NCBI GenBank assembly: GCA_026395515.1
Contig: JAPLYN010000003.1
Coordinates: forward strand, 1 to 64,000
Length of the DNA stretch: 64,000 bases
DNA from: Candidatus Peregrinibacteria bacterium
GTDB lineage: Bacteria > Patescibacteriota > Gracilibacteria > UBA1369 > LOWO2-01-FULL-3
Direction: 5' to 3'
The notes under the pieces were generated by a model. It saw only the letters and a program-made list of their open reading frames with translations. It was not told the DNA's origin and did not search any database. Positions 16,525-25,423 of the stretch are shown here, piece by piece (position 1 is the stretch's first letter; each line of letters starts with the position of its first letter). The position numbers were made by a program, and so were the translations under genes.

Positions 16525-17252
16525 AAAAGCTAATGACGCATATAGTGGCCGGTTATCCTAATCTTGAAACGAGTGAAAAATTGCTTAAATTGATGTCTGA
16601 GAATGGAGTAGACTTTGTGGAAATACAAATCCCCTTTTCTGATCCTGTGGCCGATGGACCGACTATTATGCAGGCGAATCAAAAGTCTCTGGAGGCGGGG
16701 ACGAAAGTGGAAGATTGTTTTGAATTGATGATAAAGGCGGTGAAAAGCCCTGGCGAAACAAAGTTTTTATTCATGACTTATTTTAATATTCTGCATCATT
16801 ATGGGGTAGAGAAATTCTGTAAGAAAGCTGCAGCTTGTGGCTGCTATGGACTCATCGTTCCTGACATGCCAATCGATGAAGAACCACAGGAAAAATATTT
16901 AGAAAACTGCAAAAAATATGGTTTGAAGGCGGTGCAAGTGATCTCCCCTCTCACGCCAGAACGGAGATTGAAAATGATTGAAAAAGTCGCTGATGGACTC
17001 GTTTATTGTGTTTCTAAATTTGGCACGACTGGGCAGACAAGCGAGCTAAATCCGAAACTGAGCAGTTATCTAAAAAAAGTGAAAAAATATATTAAAGTAC
17101 CTCTGGCTGTTGGCTTTGGTATTTCTACCAGAGAGCATGTTGATGCCGTACATAAAGAAGCAGATATTGCTGTGATAGGTTCAAAGATTATTAATATTTT
17201 GAATCAGGGCGGAATTAAAGAAGTAGAGAAATTTATTAGAAGCTTAAAGTAG
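16521..17252 (+). CDS. trpA: Tryptophan synthase alpha chain
   Basis: Splits indole-3-glycerol phosphate to indole and channels it to TrpB. TIM barrel of 243 aa, slightly short for the family. Catalytic Glu in FVEIQIPFSDPVADGPTIMQA, catalytic Asp in GLIVPDMPIDEE, and the phosphate-binding GFGISTREHV. Last gene of the trp operon; its stop is followed directly by the 82-bp repeat element at 17253, with no clear terminator. Confidence 0.96.
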   Translation: MKKLMTHIVAGYPNLETSEKLLKLMSENGVDFVEIQIPFSDPVADGPTIMQANQKSLEAGTKVEDCFELMIKAVKSPGETKFLFMTYFNILHHYGVEKFCKKAAACGCYGLIVPDMPIDEEPQEKYLENCKKYGLKAVQVISPLTPERRLKMIEKVADGLVYCVSKFGTTGQTSELNPKLSSYLKKVKKYIKVPLAVGFGISTREHVDAVHKEADIAVIGSKIINILNQGGIKEVEKFIRSLK

Positions 17253-17334
17253 TGTCCCCAAAATTTTGGACCATCAGCTTAAATGGCCAGCAAAAGGCAT
17301 AATTTAGAATCTAGGCAACAAATCTGGGGATACA
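17253..17334. repeat. MITE-like element, copy A (82 bp)
   Basis: Begins TGTCCCCAAAATTTTGGACC and ends CTGGGGATACA, an imperfect terminal inverted repeat. A related 80-bp copy lies at 43934-44013 with the same 5' end and some shared interior (GGC..G.AAAAG). It fills the gap between trpA and the cysteine-rich gene. Confidence 0.5.
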
Positions 17335-17337
17335 TTC

Positions 17338-19032
17338 CTATGACTGATAGCTCATATAACACTCCTCACAGTAAATTTTTTCACTCCTATCTGGTGAATA
17401 AGTAGTTTGGATATTTTTTTGACAATTTTGACAATTGCGCTGCCAAAATTTACGAGGATTACGTTGTTTAAAACGCTCTAAATGGCGCTGTTCATAATGA
17501 AAATGAGGTAGTGGTATTTTTTGTTGGCGATAGAATTTCAATTCTTGCGGAATTATTTTGAAAACTTTTTTAGTGATTGGACATTCAATGGCAACTTCTA
17601 ATACTTCGTCTTTTACATCTTTTATATTGTCCGGTAGATCGGTTGCCTTGATAATGTTTTTTACGCCAGGCTGAGGGGCTTCATAATCTTCCCATTTATA
17701 TCCTTTGTTGACTGCTTCTTCTTTTGTTAGAGGGTAGTAAAGTTGGGCAGTAGTTTTATTATAACCAAAAAGAGATTGGGCAGGAGAAAAATATTCTCCC
17801 CATTCTTGGGTTTTTATCATTTGCTCAAGAATCTTTGGCACCAATTTTTCATATTCTTCCTTCGTGTATTGTTTATTTAAAATACAATATTCTTTGTGAT
17901 GCATACTAGTGCAGCCAAAACAGTTTTTGGAGACCTCCATGTACCAACAATAGATTAGATTTGAGCAGTTGATAGTACCTTCATTTGTAAAAAGCAGATG
18001 GTAACTATTGCCACCAGAAATGATGCATTCGTAGGATTCACTTAGGTTTGTTCCGTATTGATAGATATCGTAGTTGTTCTTCGCGCCTAAGACAGTTTGA
18101 TAACAAAATTTCACATCTTCGTTATCCTCACAATCAAAACTGTGTTTGGCGTTTTTACAGTTTACAAGATAATCACCAAAACAATTTTCGGTGTTATGAC
18201 CGTGAAATTCTTTAAAAATATAACCACTTGCAGCCTGCTTAAGCTGATCTTTATATACTTGATATTGCTTATATGAACCTAGGTCAATTTTAGCTATTTC
18301 CCTATCATATTCTTCTTTGGAAAGGTTTTTATTTTTAAAACAATATTCTTGGTTTCGAAGCCCTATGCAAAGAAAACAATTTTTGCAGCCAATACAATCC
18401 TTCAAAAAACTACTGCTGGAGCAATTTACGCAATCCTGTGAACCCTTAAGTCCGTAGCATTTGTGAACATCCACGCAATCATAACAAAGTTCACAATGCA
18501 GATTATAGAAACCATCTACACAACAGATATTATGCTTGAAACCGTAGCCATAATAACAGTCTTCGCAGAAGTCGGCATGGCTTATTAAATAACTATTTTT
18601 TGATGATCCAGCATAGTGCATATAGTCAGAATTCACGTTTATTCCATCTATACTTAAGGCTTGAGTTGGGCAGTTGCGCTTTAATTCATAAACTTGTTCG
18701 AAAAATGAGCGAGAAAAATCAAAATCCTTTCCATAAGCACAGGGATCCCAATCATTGCTATGCCAACATTCGCGACAATAAATGCCCTGTTTGGGATTGG
18801 GTGGGAATTGAGTCAGAGTACTTTTATGACAAAGATCGCACTGCGTACGATAAAGATTTTGTTCGTTACAAGAGGCTAGACGACGTTGTTGGCGACAATC
18901 CGGACAAAGAGTGGGCTCTGGAATCTGAATTTTTTGATTATTAAAAGTTGGTGAAACTTGCTTATAAAAAGCTATATCTTCATTTGTAACTTCAAACTGA
19001 TGAGTACAGTTTTTACAGGTTTTTTGTGACAA
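17338..19032 (-). CDS. Cysteine-rich repeat protein with terminal zinc ribbons, 564 aa
   Basis: About 41 cysteines in 564 residues. Residues 1-95 hold two paired CxxC knuckles (TCKNC, LCPDC, QCDLC, YCREC). Residues about 130-260 and 280-400 are arrays of short Cys steps (HCELCYDCVDVHKCYG, DCIGCKNCFLC), each closed by a block like NKNLSKEEYDREIAKI. The C-terminal ribbon (about 480-564) repeats the N-terminal one, but its first cysteine pairs are partly lost. No signal peptide or membrane helix, so probably cytosolic. The regular steps suggest a metal-binding or disulfide solenoid; function unknown. The start is TTG 19032 (no in-frame ATG nearby), with TATAAT 10 nt upstream. A split homologue lies at 54172-55430. 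Confidence 0.75.
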   Translation of the reverse strand: MSQKTCKNCTHQFEVTNEDIAFYKQVSPTFNNQKIQIPEPTLCPDCRQQRRLASCNEQNLYRTQCDLCHKSTLTQFPPNPKQGIYCRECWHSNDWDPCAYGKDFDFSRSFFEQVYELKRNCPTQALSIDGINVNSDYMHYAGSSKNSYLISHADFCEDCYYGYGFKHNICCVDGFYNLHCELCYDCVDVHKCYGLKGSQDCVNCSSSSFLKDCIGCKNCFLCIGLRNQEYCFKNKNLSKEEYDREIAKIDLGSYKQYQVYKDQLKQAASGYIFKEFHGHNTENCFGDYLVNCKNAKHSFDCEDNEDVKFCYQTVLGAKNNYDIYQYGTNLSESYECIISGGNSYHLLFTNEGTINCSNLIYCWYMEVSKNCFGCTSMHHKEYCILNKQYTKEEYEKLVPKILEQMIKTQEWGEYFSPAQSLFGYNKTTAQLYYPLTKEEAVNKGYKWEDYEAPQPGVKNIIKATDLPDNIKDVKDEVLEVAIECPITKKVFKIIPQELKFYRQQKIPLPHFHYEQRHLERFKQRNPRKFWQRNCQNCQKNIQTTYSPDRSEKIYCEECYMSYQS

Positions 19033-19151
19033 GTGATTGGTATTATATGAATTGGTGGAGAGTATAGCTAAAATTATTAAAAAATAGAAGATCCGGAGTT
19101 TTTTACTAATTTCCGATTGTCTTTTTTTGGCTTCCCCTATACATTATTCGC

Positions 19152-20015
19152 ATGTTATTAGCTAAGGATTGGAAAGATTTTGAATTACTAGATATCAGCG
19201 CAGGAGATAAACTCGAGCGTTGGGGGAATTTTGTGCTACAAAGACCTGATCCTCAAGTGATCTGGCCGGAGAAAGGCAATGCCAAACTTTGGGAGAAAGC
19301 TGATGCTATTTATCACCGTAGTGAATCTGGTGGTGGCAAATGGGAATTCAAAAAACAATTACCGGAAAGATGGACAGTTTCTTATAAAAATTTGAAGTTC
19401 TACGTGAAGACGATGGGATTCAAGCATACTGGACTTTTCCCTGAACAAGCGGTGAATTGGGACTTCATGATGGATAAAATTAAGGCAGCAAAACGCCCTA
19501 TAAATGTTTTGAATCTTTTTGCTTACACTGGAGCAGCATCTGTAGCCTGCGCTTCTGCAGGAGCATCTGTATGCCACGTGGATGCGGCAAAAGAAATAGT
19601 AAAACGTGCCAAAGAAAACTTGGAATTATCAGGACTTGCGGATAAGCCTGTGCGTTTTATTACTGATGATGTAATTAAATTTGTGAAACGTGAAATTCGT
19701 CGCGGAAGAAAATATGATGGAATAGTAATGGATCCCCCATCGTTTGGTCGTGGTCCGAATGGAGAGTTATGGAAATTGGAAAATCAGCTTTATGGTCTAA
19801 TTGAATTATGTGCGCAAGTTCTTTCCGACAAACCAATCTTCTTTTTAATCAATTCTTACACTACCGGCTTTGCACCTGGAATTTTGGAAAATCTAATCAA
19901 ATTAAAGGTAAGCAGCAAGTACGGTGGAAAAGTAACTTCCGATGCGCTTGGTATACCGGTTACTTCTTCAAATTTAGTACTACCTTGCGGAATAGTGGCA
20001 AGATGGGAGTCTTAA
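19152..20015 (+). CDS. Class I SAM-dependent RNA methyltransferase (RlmI/RlmL-type)
   Basis: 287 aa. The Rossmann SAM site is NVLNLFAYTGAASVACASAGASVCHVDAAKEIVKRAKEN, and the substrate-side motif is VMDPPSFGRGPNGELW, the wording seen in the COG1092 family of 23S rRNA cytosine-C5 and guanine-N2 methyltransferases. It lacks the N-terminal PUA domain of RlmI. ATG 19152 follows a likely promoter so closely (TTGTCT at 19117, TACATT at 19140) that the mRNA may be leaderless. Exact target base unknown. It converges with and overlaps the next gene by 4 bp. Confidence 0.88.
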   Translation: MLLAKDWKDFELLDISAGDKLERWGNFVLQRPDPQVIWPEKGNAKLWEKADAIYHRSESGGGKWEFKKQLPERWTVSYKNLKFYVKTMGFKHTGLFPEQAVNWDFMMDKIKAAKRPINVLNLFAYTGAASVACASAGASVCHVDAAKEIVKRAKENLELSGLADKPVRFITDDVIKFVKREIRRGRKYDGIVMDPPSFGRGPNGELWKLENQLYGLIELCAQVLSDKPIFFLINSYTTGFAPGILENLIKLKVSSKYGGKVTSDALGIPVTSSNLVLPCGIVARWES

Positions 20016-20554
20016 AGTTTGTGATGTTTTCGTAAATTCTTCACGAGATAATATCCGGAGAAAATTGCGAAAAATAAATTGAGCCAGAAAAACATCCAGC
20101 TCATTTCGAGGTAGCTAAATAATGCGATGAGGGCACTTCCTACTGTAAGCGCTACATCTCTTCTTATTGTGCCATTATCAAAAGCATAACCCATTCCAAT
20201 TGCGGCGAGTCCAAGAATAAAACAAACGGTGTTATATCCTTCAAAAAGAGTGAGAGACCAAATAATTAATCCAAGTCCACTCACTGAAATTACTGCGGTA
20301 TCAATGCGATCGTCTACATGAAGCATCATAAGAATGCTAGAAATTACCACTAGCACTTCCAAAAAAACAAAAAATATTGCTCCCCCATTTTGATAACCAA
20401 GAATTGAATAAAGTAGCATCACTAAACCTCCAATCGCAAATAGCCAATTCTTCACGGACTTAGCAGGATGTTTAGGATCGCCAATATTTGTCCAAGCCGC
20501 ACCTGTGACTAAAATTAAAGAACCAATTAGGCCAGTATAAAAAATAATATCCAT
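20012..20554 (-). CDS. Polytopic membrane protein, 180 aa, unknown function
   Basis: Six hydrophobic segments can be read (residues about 4-22, 36-52, 59-78, 87-103, 107-124, 133-170) with short loops, one of them the polar GDPKHPAKSVKN. No recognised family motif. Predominantly membrane-embedded; a transporter of the SWEET/PnuC size class is possible but unsupported. It overlaps the methyltransferase end by 4 bp (convergent). Confidence 0.7.
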   Translation of the reverse strand: MDIIFYTGLIGSLILVTGAAWTNIGDPKHPAKSVKNWLFAIGGLVMLLYSILGYQNGGAIFFVFLEVLVVISSILMMLHVDDRIDTAVISVSGLGLIIWSLTLFEGYNTVCFILGLAAIGMGYAFDNGTIRRDVALTVGSALIALFSYLEMSWMFFWLNLFFAIFSGYYLVKNLRKHHKL

Positions 20555-20622
20555 GGGAAATATTTAGGGATGAAGTGCTTTGAGTATAAGTCTTATTCTT
20601 ACTTTTTGGAATTGTCGTCGAT

Positions 20623-20964
20623 TTAGTTTGGATTTTGCTTTCTTGATTTAGTAGTCAAAAGACTAACTTTTAAAGTGATCAGTTCTGGTTCAGTGAATTT
20701 TACACCTCTAGCTGATAGACGAACTACTAAGTGATCAAATCTTTCTTGAGAATCAAGAACTCCCCATACTTCTGGATTTTCTTCGTAGAATCTAAAATAT
20801 TCTTTTCTTGCCTCATCAATTCTGTTAAATAAATCATTGGGAACGTCTTCAACGGTTCTTTCTCCTGTATAAGTAGATGATATACCAACACGCATTCCTG
20901 TTTCTTCAGGATGGAGAATACTAACTTTCGTTTCATTGTCTTGTTTTGAATCTTTCTCTGCCAT
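20623..20964 (-). CDS. Hypothetical protein, 113 aa
   Basis: Not recognised. Soluble, charged, mixed alpha/beta by composition, with no cysteines, signal peptide or membrane helix. The start is preceded by an A-rich leader (AATAAAAACAAAA), the pattern used by several well-supported genes here, which favours its being real. It is divergent from the 21114 gene over about 150 bp. Confidence 0.6.
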   Translation of the reverse strand: MAEKDSKQDNETKVSILHPEETGMRVGISSTYTGERTVEDVPNDLFNRIDEARKEYFRFYEENPEVWGVLDSQERFDHLVVRLSARGVKFTEPELITLKVSLLTTKSRKQNPN

Positions 20965-21113
20965 TTTTGTTTTTATTTTCTTTTTTCTATCTGGACATTA
21001 TAACATAATTTTATTTTTCTCTCAATACCTTTTCCCACACTAAGCTTATACGAATATTTACATTTGGACCCTATAGAGTACATTTAAAAATGTTACTTTT
21101 TTAATCTAAAAAT

Positions 21114-22316
21114 ATGAGCACGGTTTTAATCATCGGTGCGGGTGGTGTAGGTGGAGTTGTAGCACATAAGTGTGCGCAAAATATGGATGTATTCACCAAG
21201 ATTGTGATGGCAAGTCGTACTCTTTCTAAAGTACAAAAAATTGCCGAGGAAATTGGCGGAAATAAAGTAGAGCCAATGCAAGTTGATGCTGATAATGTTC
21301 CGGAATTAGTAGCTTTGATTAAAAAAGTTCAACCAGCGTTAGTTATAAATGTGGCTTTGCCATACCAAGATTTGCACATTATGGATGCGTGTCTTGAGGC
21401 TGGAGTTCATTATATGGATACTGCAAATTATGAACCGCCTGATGTGGCAAAATTTGAATATAAATGGCAGTGGGCTTACCAAGATAAATTTAAAGAGAAA
21501 GGTTTAATGGCTTTGCTTGGCTCAGGATTTGACCCAGGTGTGACAAATGTTTTCTGCGCTTATGCTCAGAAATATCTTTTCGATGAAATTGAAACTGTAG
21601 ATATTCTCGATGCGAATGGTGGTGATCATGGTCATCCTTTTGCAACAAACTTCAATCCTGAAATTAATATTCGTGAAGTAACTGCTAAAGGTCGTTACTA
21701 TGAAAATGGCGAATGGAAAGAGACAGAGCCACTTTCAGTTCACCAGACTTTTAATTTTGAAGGTATTGGCGATAAAGAAATGTATGTGATGTATCACGAA
21801 GAAATGGAATCACTTTCAAAGAATATCAAGGGAGTGAAGAAAATGAGATTTTTCATGACTTTTGGTCAACAATATCTTACTCATTTGAAAGTTCTTGAAA
21901 ATGTAGGAATGACAAGAATTGATCCTGTAATGTACGAAGGTCATCCAGTAATTCCACTTCAATTTCTGAAGGCGGTGTTGCCAGATCCAGCATCTCTAGG
22001 CCCTACAACTAAAGGAAAAACAAACATTGGTTGTATTTTTAAAGGTAAAAAAGATGGCGTAGAAAAACGCATTTATATTTACAATATTTGTGATCACGAA
22101 GAATGCTACAAAGAGGTAAAGAGCCAGGCAATTTCTTATACAACTGGTGTGCCAGCAATGATTGGTGCCAAAATGATTCTTACAGGTGCATGGAAAGGCA
22201 CTGGAGTATTCAATATGGAACAATTCGACGCAAAACCATTCATGGATGAATTAAATTTGCGTGGATTACCTTGGGTGGTAAAAGAGCTAAAACCAGATGA
22301 GTGCGTAGTTGCTTAA
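21114..22316 (+). CDS. Carboxynorspermidine/carboxyspermidine dehydrogenase (saccharopine dehydrogenase-like)
   Basis: NAD(P)H-dependent reductase of 400 aa that would join aspartate semialdehyde to a diamine, giving carboxyspermidine or carboxynorspermidine. N-terminal Rossmann GAGGVGGVVAHKCAQ, then VINVALPYQDLHIMDACLEAGVHYMDTANYE and LLGSGFDPGVTNVFCAYA, typical of the Lys1/saccharopine dehydrogenase-like fold. The next gene, 11 bp on, is the matching decarboxylase; that pairing is what points to polyamines rather than lysine metabolism. Confidence 0.88.
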   Translation: MSTVLIIGAGGVGGVVAHKCAQNMDVFTKIVMASRTLSKVQKIAEEIGGNKVEPMQVDADNVPELVALIKKVQPALVINVALPYQDLHIMDACLEAGVHYMDTANYEPPDVAKFEYKWQWAYQDKFKEKGLMALLGSGFDPGVTNVFCAYAQKYLFDEIETVDILDANGGDHGHPFATNFNPEINIREVTAKGRYYENGEWKETEPLSVHQTFNFEGIGDKEMYVMYHEEMESLSKNIKGVKKMRFFMTFGQQYLTHLKVLENVGMTRIDPVMYEGHPVIPLQFLKAVLPDPASLGPTTKGKTNIGCIFKGKKDGVEKRIYIYNICDHEECYKEVKSQAISYTTGVPAMIGAKMILTGAWKGTGVFNMEQFDAKPFMDELNLRGLPWVVKELKPDECVVA

Positions 22317-22327
22317 TATTTTCTCAA

Positions 22328-23566
22328 ATGAAAAGAAGACCTGCCTCAACTTTGGATCCAAAGAAGATTAAATCTGCTGCTTTTGTTATTGAAGAGGACC
22401 TCTTAAGGCATAATTTAGAAAGGCTTAAATACATAAAAGATCAGGCTGGTTGCAAGATGTTTCAGGCGTTGAAAACTTGGGCTACTTGGCCACTTTTCAG
22501 CATTACGAAAAAATATTTGGATGGCACTGAAGTGAGCTCCTTGAATGAAGCAAAACTTGGGTATGAAAAGTTTAATCATTCAGTGCATATGTTCGCTCCG
22601 GCTTACAAAGAAGAGGAGTTTAACGAAATCTTGAAATATTGTTCTACAATTATTTTTAATTCTTTTTCTCAATGGAAAAAGTATAAACCAGCGGTTACTA
22701 AATTCGTCAAAAAAACTGGGCTTAAACGTGAATGTGGACTACGAATAAATCCTGAATATACAGGCAAAGATGAACATGGTGGTTTGTGGAGTCCTTGTGC
22801 ACCTGGTTCAAGATTAGGAATTAGAATTAGTGAATTCAAAGAGGCTCTAAAGGCTGATCCTAAAGCCCTTGATGGCATTAGTGGTTTTCATTTTCATATT
22901 TTCTTCGACAAAACATTTGAAGACTTGAAAGAGGGTCTCAAGGCAGTTGAAGATAAGTTTGGTGAATATTTTGCTGGAAGAAAATGGATTAATTTTGGTG
23001 GTGGCCAAAAAATGACCGATGATGATTATGACGTGGAAGGTTTGATAAAATTGGTGAAAAATTTTCAGCAAAAATATAATGTCACCGTACATATGGAGCC
23101 AGGTGCCGTGATAGTGAAATGTGCGGGTGTCTTAGTATCCAGCGTTTTGGATGTAGTAGAAAGAGATGATGTCCCATATAAAATCGCTATCTTGGATATG
23201 TCCTTTAATGCACATACTCCAGATTTCCTTCTCAGCACAGATTTAGATATGCCGGTAACAGGGGCTACAATTACTAGAGATGAATCTAGTATCAAAAAGA
23301 ATTCTAATACCTACCAATTAGCCGGTGGGACATGTGTAACGGGCGATAAACTTCTTGGGCAGTATCATACATTTAAAACACCTCTCAAAGCTGGCGACAA
23401 AGTGCTGATGGAGGATGGCATACAGTACAATCTCGTACAGTGTACGATGTTCAATGGCGTGCAGCATCCAGACATCGTCCTCTGGAAAAAGAACTCAAAA
23501 GGAAAATACGGACCAAAAATGATCCGTACTTTCAATTATCAAGATTTTAAAAATAGAATGGGCTAA
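22328..23566 (+). CDS. nspC: Carboxynorspermidine/carboxyspermidine decarboxylase
   Basis: PLP-dependent group IV decarboxylase fold (412 aa) that yields spermidine or norspermidine. Motifs: AFVIEEDLLRHNLERLKYIKDQAGCKMFQALKTWA (PLP lysine), EVSSLNEAKLG, GLRINPEYT, GLWSPCAPGSRLG, GFHFHIFFD, WINFGGGQKMT, HMEPGAVIV, LAGGTCVTGDKLLGQY (substrate Cys region) and YNLVQCTMFNGVQHPDI. I prefer ATG 22328; a GTG at 22301 would overlap the dehydrogenase and add nine residues. Forms a two-gene operon with the dehydrogenase. Confidence 0.92.
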   Translation: MKRRPASTLDPKKIKSAAFVIEEDLLRHNLERLKYIKDQAGCKMFQALKTWATWPLFSITKKYLDGTEVSSLNEAKLGYEKFNHSVHMFAPAYKEEEFNEILKYCSTIIFNSFSQWKKYKPAVTKFVKKTGLKRECGLRINPEYTGKDEHGGLWSPCAPGSRLGIRISEFKEALKADPKALDGISGFHFHIFFDKTFEDLKEGLKAVEDKFGEYFAGRKWINFGGGQKMTDDDYDVEGLIKLVKNFQQKYNVTVHMEPGAVIVKCAGVLVSSVLDVVERDDVPYKIAILDMSFNAHTPDFLLSTDLDMPVTGATITRDESSIKKNSNTYQLAGGTCVTGDKLLGQYHTFKTPLKAGDKVLMEDGIQYNLVQCTMFNGVQHPDIVLWKKNSKGKYGPKMIRTFNYQDFKNRMG

Positions 23567-24306
23567 TTGCCTACGAATTTCAAAGTGACAAGGTCGATGT
23601 ATCCTATTTTATTTGCTGTAGGATACTTATTGTCATAACAATCTATTCTATTTGGAATATTGCTGACATAAGAAGTTAAAAGCTCTATATCGTGTTCCTT
23701 GTCTCCAAGAATTTTATCTTGTTGGAAAGAGCATGCAAATAACTTTTTCTCTTCTGGGCTGGCTTTGCTATTAATTAAGTTTAAAGTTTTTGAACTTTTA
23801 GAACTGGATAATTCCATTCTTTCATCACAATCGAAGTTGCCATTACAAACTTGCATAACATAGGCGAAATCTTTTGTTTTTGGTTGGAAAACAAATAATG
23901 AGAAAAATGATCCTGGAGCATCGGCATATCTATACCAAATAGCAGAGTCATTTCCCTGCAAATAGATGGGATCTTGGTCTAAATAAAGGCTTGAACCAGC
24001 GATTAATGTTTTTTCTTCGAAAGGAGCAATAGTAGAAATTGTCTTAATAGTGCTTTCTTCATTGAACAAAATAAAATTCTGGTCTTTAAACTCATAAGCG
24101 TGATAATTGGTTTCTTTGCCGCAAAGATCCAATAATTGTCCAAATTTTGCGTCTTTAACTAAAGGAGGATTTTCCTTACTGCAAGTTCCTTCAACTTTTG
24201 CTGAAACTGTTTTTTCTGCGGTTTTAACTTCTGCAATTGGCTTATTACAGGCAACAATTGCAAGACTTGTTAATAATAACAAACTAACGAGAGCAGATTT
24301 TTTCAT
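23563..24306 (-). CDS. Putative lipoprotein, 247 aa
   Basis: Signal peptide MKKSALVSLLLLTSLAIVAC with lipobox LAIVAC (Cys20). The mature part has several cysteines (GTCSKENPP, LDLCGKE, QVCNGNFDCDE, FACSF, IDCYD) that could form disulfides, and a Tyr/Trp-rich middle (NDSAIWYRYADAPGSFFSLF). Not recognised beyond this. Exported and membrane-anchored by inference. It converges with nspC, overlapping by 4 bp. Confidence 0.75.
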   Translation of the reverse strand: MKKSALVSLLLLTSLAIVACNKPIAEVKTAEKTVSAKVEGTCSKENPPLVKDAKFGQLLDLCGKETNYHAYEFKDQNFILFNEESTIKTISTIAPFEEKTLIAGSSLYLDQDPIYLQGNDSAIWYRYADAPGSFFSLFVFQPKTKDFAYVMQVCNGNFDCDERMELSSSKSSKTLNLINSKASPEEKKLFACSFQQDKILGDKEHDIELLTSYVSNIPNRIDCYDNKYPTANKIGYIDLVTLKFVGN

Positions 24307-24367
24307 AATTATAAATTATATATTACACCTACAATAACACCGGAAGCCTAAAAGGTTGCGGTTTAAA

Positions 24368-24460
24368 TGGCGGAGAGGGAGAGATTCGAACTCTCGCTAG
24401 AGGTTGCCCCCTACTACAGGATTAGCAATCCCGCCCCTTCAGCCTCTTGGGTACCTCTCC
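24368..24460 (-). tRNA. tRNA-Ser (anticodon GCT)
   Basis: 93 nt including an encoded CCA. Acceptor GGAGAGG pairs with CCTCTCC; the anticodon loop TTGCTAA gives GCT (codons AGC/AGT); a long variable arm and the T-loop TTCGAAT are present. Class II shape is correct for serine. Confidence 0.95.
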
Positions 24461-24684
24461 TTGATTTGTAAGCTCCGGCTTCACTCGGACTGGCAGAGCC
24501 AGCCTCGTTTCGCCTTCGCGCTCGCGCCGTGCGCTCGCAGTGAGTAAATCGTCCTCGCAATTTGCTTGAACGTATCCTTGCACCTTCTCCTCATATGGCT
24601 TGGCTGTTACCATACTTGTCAAAAGCGTAGACACTATAGGAAAAACCCTATTTAAAGTCTAGGCAATTTTAGTTTATCCAATAT
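24461..24684. other. Intergenic region with a GC-rich patch
   Basis: Between tRNA-Ser and engB. Positions about 24467-24560 are much richer in G+C than the surroundings, with repeated CGCTCGC/GCGCTCGC words and a CTGGC-AGA-GCCAG hairpin. An open frame on the minus strand runs from here into the tRNA and looks spurious. A TTGACA on the minus strand (24617-24622) could be the tRNA -35, but no good -10 follows. Confidence 0.4.
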
Positions 24685-25251
24685 TTAGGAAATAGCCCTA
24701 CTTAATTCTGCTAGTCCAATCTTATTTTCAGCAGAACACGGAATCATTTCGTGATCTCCAATGGCTTGTTTTATCTTAGCTAGCTGCTTAGTCCTTTCAG
24801 CATTTTTGAGCTTATCCACCTTATTGGCAACAATAATCACATCCTTATCATATTCTTCCAAAGTTTTAAGCATTTCCAAATCGTTTACTGTAGCACCAAC
24901 ATTAGCATCAATAATAAGTACAACTTTCTTCTGTTTATAATTTGATTCCCATAAATACCATCTGATAAGAGCACGAATATTATCCTGACCTTCTCTAGAA
25001 AGCTTAGCAAAACCATATCCCGGCAAATCCACTAAATAAAAAGATCTGTTAATCAAAAAAAGATTCAACTGTTGAGTACGACCAGGAGTGGAACTAGTAC
25101 GAGCCAAACCCTTCTTATTCGTCAAAGCATTGATAACACTAGATTTACCTACATTTGAACGCCCAATAAAACAAATCTGAGGTTTCCCATCAGATAAAAG
25201 CTCATCTTCTTGAACTATTCCCTTTATAAACTCGGCGGATCTAATATTCAT
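24685..25251 (-). CDS. engB: Ribosome biogenesis GTP-binding protein YsxC/EngB
   Basis: 188-aa circular-permutation-free TRAFAC GTPase that helps large ribosomal subunit assembly. G1 IGRSNVGKSSVINALTN, G2 region TSSTPGRTQQLN, G3 VDLPGYGFAKLS, G4 VANKVDKL, G5 CSAENKIG. Length is normal. Sits alone between two serine tRNA genes. Confidence 0.96.
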   Translation of the reverse strand: MNIRSAEFIKGIVQEDELLSDGKPQICFIGRSNVGKSSVINALTNKKGLARTSSTPGRTQQLNLFLINRSFYLVDLPGYGFAKLSREGQDNIRALIRWYLWESNYKQKKVVLIIDANVGATVNDLEMLKTLEEYDKDVIIVANKVDKLKNAERTKQLAKIKQAIGDHEMIPCSAENKIGLAELSRAIS

Positions 25252-25309
25252 ATATGTGCATTGTACACGAAAAATACAGGTTATACGAGTGATATATCCT
25301 GTAAAACAC

Positions 25310-25399
25310 TGGCGGAGAGAGAGGGATTCGAACCCCCGAGAGCCTTTCGACCCTAATAGTTTTCAAGACTATCGCCTTCAACCACTCGGCCATCTCTCC
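25310..25399 (-). tRNA. tRNA-Ser (anticodon TGA)
   Basis: 90 nt with encoded CCA. Acceptor GGAGAGA pairs with TCTCTCC; anticodon stem ATAGT/ACTAT with loop CTTGAAA gives TGA (UCN codons); long variable arm and TTCGAAT T-loop. Lies just downstream of argS on the same strand. Confidence 0.95.
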
Positions 25400-25423
25400 C
25401 GATTTGTAAGCCCGCCCAATATA

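Noticed and set aside
24422-24634. Minus-strand open frame of 70 codons overlapping tRNA-Ser
   Set aside because: It runs into the tRNA gene and through the GC-rich patch, with no protein-like pattern.
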